Source: Bdellovibrio sp. (GTDB taxonomy: Bacteria; Bdellovibrionota; Bdellovibrionia; Bdellovibrionales; Bdellovibrionaceae). From it: a DNA stretch of 7,317 bases. Numbering within the stretch: position 1 is the first letter of the stretch; each line of letters begins with the position of its first letter. This document shows, one piece after another, positions 5,382 to 7,317 of this stretch. The translations under genes and the position numbers were made by a program. A model generated the notes under the pieces. It was given only the letters and a program-made list of their open reading frames with translations. It was not told the origin of the DNA and made no database searches. The DNA lies in the NCBI GenBank assembly GCA_019104905.1, contig JAHRXB010000185.1:1-7317 (forward strand), given 5' to 3'.

Positions 5382-6737
5382 TCAAAACGGCCAGTTTTTG
5401 GAGATAAACTTCCTGCGAAACGCAAAAATATTTTCCACATCCTGACGGACGAAGTTGGCCCCCATCAACCAGCCGATATACCCCAGTGGCAGACGATAAC
5501 GCACGCGATCCACCAAAAGAGTTCCACCACAAAAGGGCCGGAATTCGTGAGTGTGGTGCCACAGCCGATAGGGTCCCCGCAGTTGATTGTCGACAAATTT
5601 ATAAGGTGGTTGCCACTCATCAATCTCGGTCTTCCAAGCCGCGGGAACACCATGAATCTTCAGACGGTAATCAATCAAAGTCCCCTGCTTAACTTCAGGC
5701 GTGGAAATCCGTTCGATATGAAAATTTAAAGTCGGCGGAGTGATCTTTTCAAGATTGTGAGCGTCTTGAAAAAATGAAAATATCTTTTCTGGCGGTTCGG
5801 GAACAAATTGCTCCGCATAAAAAAACTCCTCCCCCGCCTTGAAGGGAGCGCAGATTTCCGCCAACGCTTCGGACAGCTCTTTGAAGTGAAACTGGTATCC
5901 CTCAGATTCAATTTTTTCCGCAGTTCCCCTAATGGAGGACAACATCACTTGAGAGACCTCTCCAAACAAAAGCTTCAAGGCGACCTCGGGAATCCCGGGG
6001 CCCAGCTTCCGTCCCAACGAGCGCACTAAAGTTTCTGAGAACTCCTTGTTTGTGACGGGCAATGGAGCCACTCCATTGATCGCCCCTTGGACTTTGGGAT
6101 TTTCCAGAGCGAAAACAAAAATTCCCACGATGTCCTTGAGATGGATCCAACTCATCCAGTGTTTGCCCTCGCCCAAAACACCGCCCACTCCGGCGCGGAA
6201 AGGAAATAACATTTGATCAAGAGCTCCGCCCTCCTGAGCCAGAACAACCCCGGTTCGAACGAAGACTTTTCTTCCCGGAGCGGATCCCGCCTCTTTTTCC
6301 CAATCGACACAGACTTTCGCTAAAAAATCTTGTCCTGCGGGGTGATCTTCATACAAGACCTCATCAGTACAACTTCCATAAAAACCAATGGCAGAACCGG
6401 AAATAAATGTCTGTACCGACGACGAAAGACTGGCAATAAGATGACGGGTTCCCATGACTCGAGAGTTATAGATGCTCTCTTTTTTCTTCTCAGACCAGCG
6501 GGCTCCGACAACGGGCTCTCCCATCAGGTTGATCACCGCATCGATCGATTTGAGTCTTTCATCTTTGAGAGGGCCTACGTTTAAATCCCCGACAATAATA
6601 TCACAGGGAAAGGGCAGCACTTCCCTGGCTTTGGCAACATTGCGACTGACCACCAGAATTTCATGCCCTTTTTGAGCTAGGATCTTGCCCACTTCGCGAC
6701 CAATCAGTCCTGTGGCTCCCGTCATAAGAATCTTCAT
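5382..6737 (-). CDS. TIGR01777-type SDR/epimerase fused to a SRPBCC domain
   Basis: This is a two-domain protein of 451 residues. Residues 1-298 are an extended SDR of the TIGR01777 (YfcH/SulA-like) family. Visible are the nucleotide-binding TGATGLIG (G7, G10, G13), R32 after the second strand (VVSRN) suggesting NADPH, INLMGEPV around 69-76, SGSAIGFYG at 113-121, and SWIHLKD at 196-202. A DUF1731-like C-terminal segment lies around 248-296. Residues about 305-451 are a SRPBCC (START-like) ligand-binding domain, with features such as EQFVPEPPEKIFSFFQD, NLEKITPP and a basic C-terminus. The substrate is unknown; no fatty-acid or sugar epimerase role can be read. The ATG 6737 follows AGAGGA, which overlaps the stop of the upstream photolyase gene; only 9 bases separate the two, so they are probably one operon. 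Such neighbours of photolyases occur in many proteobacteria and may be light- or stress-induced. Confidence 0.88.
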   Translation of the reverse strand: MKILMTGATGLIGREVGKILAQKGHEILVVSRNVAKAREVLPFPCDIIVGDLNVGPLKDERLKSIDAVINLMGEPVVGARWSEKKKESIYNSRVMGTRHLIASLSSSVQTFISGSAIGFYGSCTDEVLYEDHPAGQDFLAKVCVDWEKEAGSAPGRKVFVRTGVVLAQEGGALDQMLFPFRAGVGGVLGEGKHWMSWIHLKDIVGIFVFALENPKVQGAINGVAPLPVTNKEFSETLVRSLGRKLGPGIPEVALKLLFGEVSQVMLSSIRGTAEKIESEGYQFHFKELSEALAEICAPFKAGEEFFYAEQFVPEPPEKIFSFFQDAHNLEKITPPTLNFHIERISTPEVKQGTLIDYRLKIHGVPAAWKTEIDEWQPPYKFVDNQLRGPYRLWHHTHEFRPFCGGTLLVDRVRYRLPLGYIGWLMGANFVRQDVENIFAFRRKFISKNWPF

Positions 6738-6746
6738 AAACGTCCT

Positions 6747-7317
6747 CTATTTCTTTAATGCCTTGGTGAATTCTTGTAAACAACGCCCACGAGCCTCAGC
6801 ATGTTCAATCATCGGTTGAGGATATTTGGTCGTCCCCACTTCAGGCACCCACTTTCTAATGTATTCCATCTGTGGATCAAACTTAGCGGCCTGCGCCTCA
6901 GGGTTAAAGATACGAAAATAAGGAGCCGCATCACAACCAGATCCCGCAGCCCACTGCCAGTTGCCATTATTGGCCGCCAAATCGAAATCTAAAAGCTTTT
7001 TTGCAAAATACCTTTCGCCCTCATGCCAATGAATTAAAAGATGCTTACATAAAAAACTGGCGGTGACCATACGCACCCGATTGTGCATATGCCCCGTATT
7101 GTTAAGTTCTCTCATTCCCGCGTCCACCAGAGGGTACCCGGTCATCCCCTCGGCCCATCGTTGAAAGTCAGATTTTGAGGAACGCCAAGCGATCTTGTCA
7201 TAGTCCGGTCTGAAACTCTGCTTTTCGACGTGAGGAAAATGCCAAAGTATTTGCATAAAAAAGTCTCGCCAAATCAACTCACTCAACCACACGTCTGAAT
7301 ATTTTTTCCCCTCACGC
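6747..7317 (-). CDS. phrB: Class I deoxyribodipyrimidine (CPD) photolyase, C-terminal part; gene runs off the window
   Basis: The frame is open to the right edge, and 189 C-terminal residues are visible. The enzyme repairs cyclobutane pyrimidine dimers in DNA using light and FADH-. The fragment holds the FAD-binding domain: SELIWRDF (E13 and W16 in fragment numbering, matching substrate-contact E274/W277 of E. coli PhrB), MHNR with N79 (E. coli N341), and the FAD signature DFDLAANNGNWQW. All three tryptophans of the electron-transfer chain can be placed: W44, W97 and W120 correspond to E. coli W306, W359 and W382. DAAPYFRIFNP follows. After the helix ending WVPE only five residues lead to YPQP, where E. 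coli has 24 including HEPW, so an outer loop is about 19 residues shorter. The GTG at 7292-7290 is internal, not a start, because the family pattern continues upstream of it. The antenna domain is outside the window. Confidence 0.95.
   Translation of the reverse strand, partial: REGKKYSDVWLSELIWRDFFMQILWHFPHVEKQSFRPDYDKIAWRSSKSDFQRWAEGMTGYPLVDAGMRELNNTGHMHNRVRMVTASFLCKHLLIHWHEGERYFAKKLLDFDLAANNGNWQWAAGSGCDAAPYFRIFNPEAQAAKFDPQMEYIRKWVPEVGTTKYPQPMIEHAEARGRCLQEFTKALKK

Noticed and set aside
7290..7292. GTG as the start of the photolyase frame
   Set aside because: The frame stays open upstream and continues the photolyase pattern (KKYSDVWLSELIW), so the gene is cut by the window edge rather than starting here.

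Overview
This window looks like chromosomal DNA from a Gram-negative bacterium. A predatory Bdellovibrio-type relative is my best guess, judging from overall protein style and moderate GC; no marker gene here proves it. Every complete gene is intact. There is no transposase, integrase, CRISPR array, tRNA or rRNA.

Layout from left to right: (1) 1-334 holds a possible end of a + strand gene (stop at 138-140), then a striking inverted-repeat element (156-294) whose two 24-base arms enclose a GC-rich core of small hairpins. (2) 335-3634, all on the minus strand and read right to left, is an apparent operon: greA (transcription elongation factor), a 660-residue membrane-anchored AsmA-like protein, and a membrane-anchored glycerophosphodiester phosphodiesterase. 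The last two overlap by one base. A perfect 10-bp inverted repeat covers the start codon of the AsmA-like gene. (3) 3635-4458 holds two small proteins of the BFD type ([2Fe-2S], bacterioferritin-associated-ferredoxin-like), encoded tail to tail with 7 bases between their stops. The first has a CxC/CxxxC cysteine set. The second carries an extra N-terminal domain that I do not recognise. (4) 4596-5354 (+) is a glyoxalase II (gloB). (5) 5382-7317, minus strand, is the end of a class I DNA photolyase gene followed 9 bases later by a TIGR01777-type SDR/epimerase fused to a SRPBCC domain. These two very probably form an operon.

Functional links: greA, the AsmA-like protein and the phosphodiesterase tie transcription to envelope and lipid upkeep only by co-transcription. 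The photolyase with the SDR-SRPBCC protein resembles the light- and UV-response neighbourhoods seen in many proteobacteria. The two BFD-like proteins suggest local iron-sulfur electron transfer or cluster handling, partner unknown.

Most genes are ordinary housekeeping genes. The part least explained by known families is the structured inverted-repeat element at 156-294. Its base pairs favour the + strand as a folded RNA, and three of its hairpin loops display GGA.
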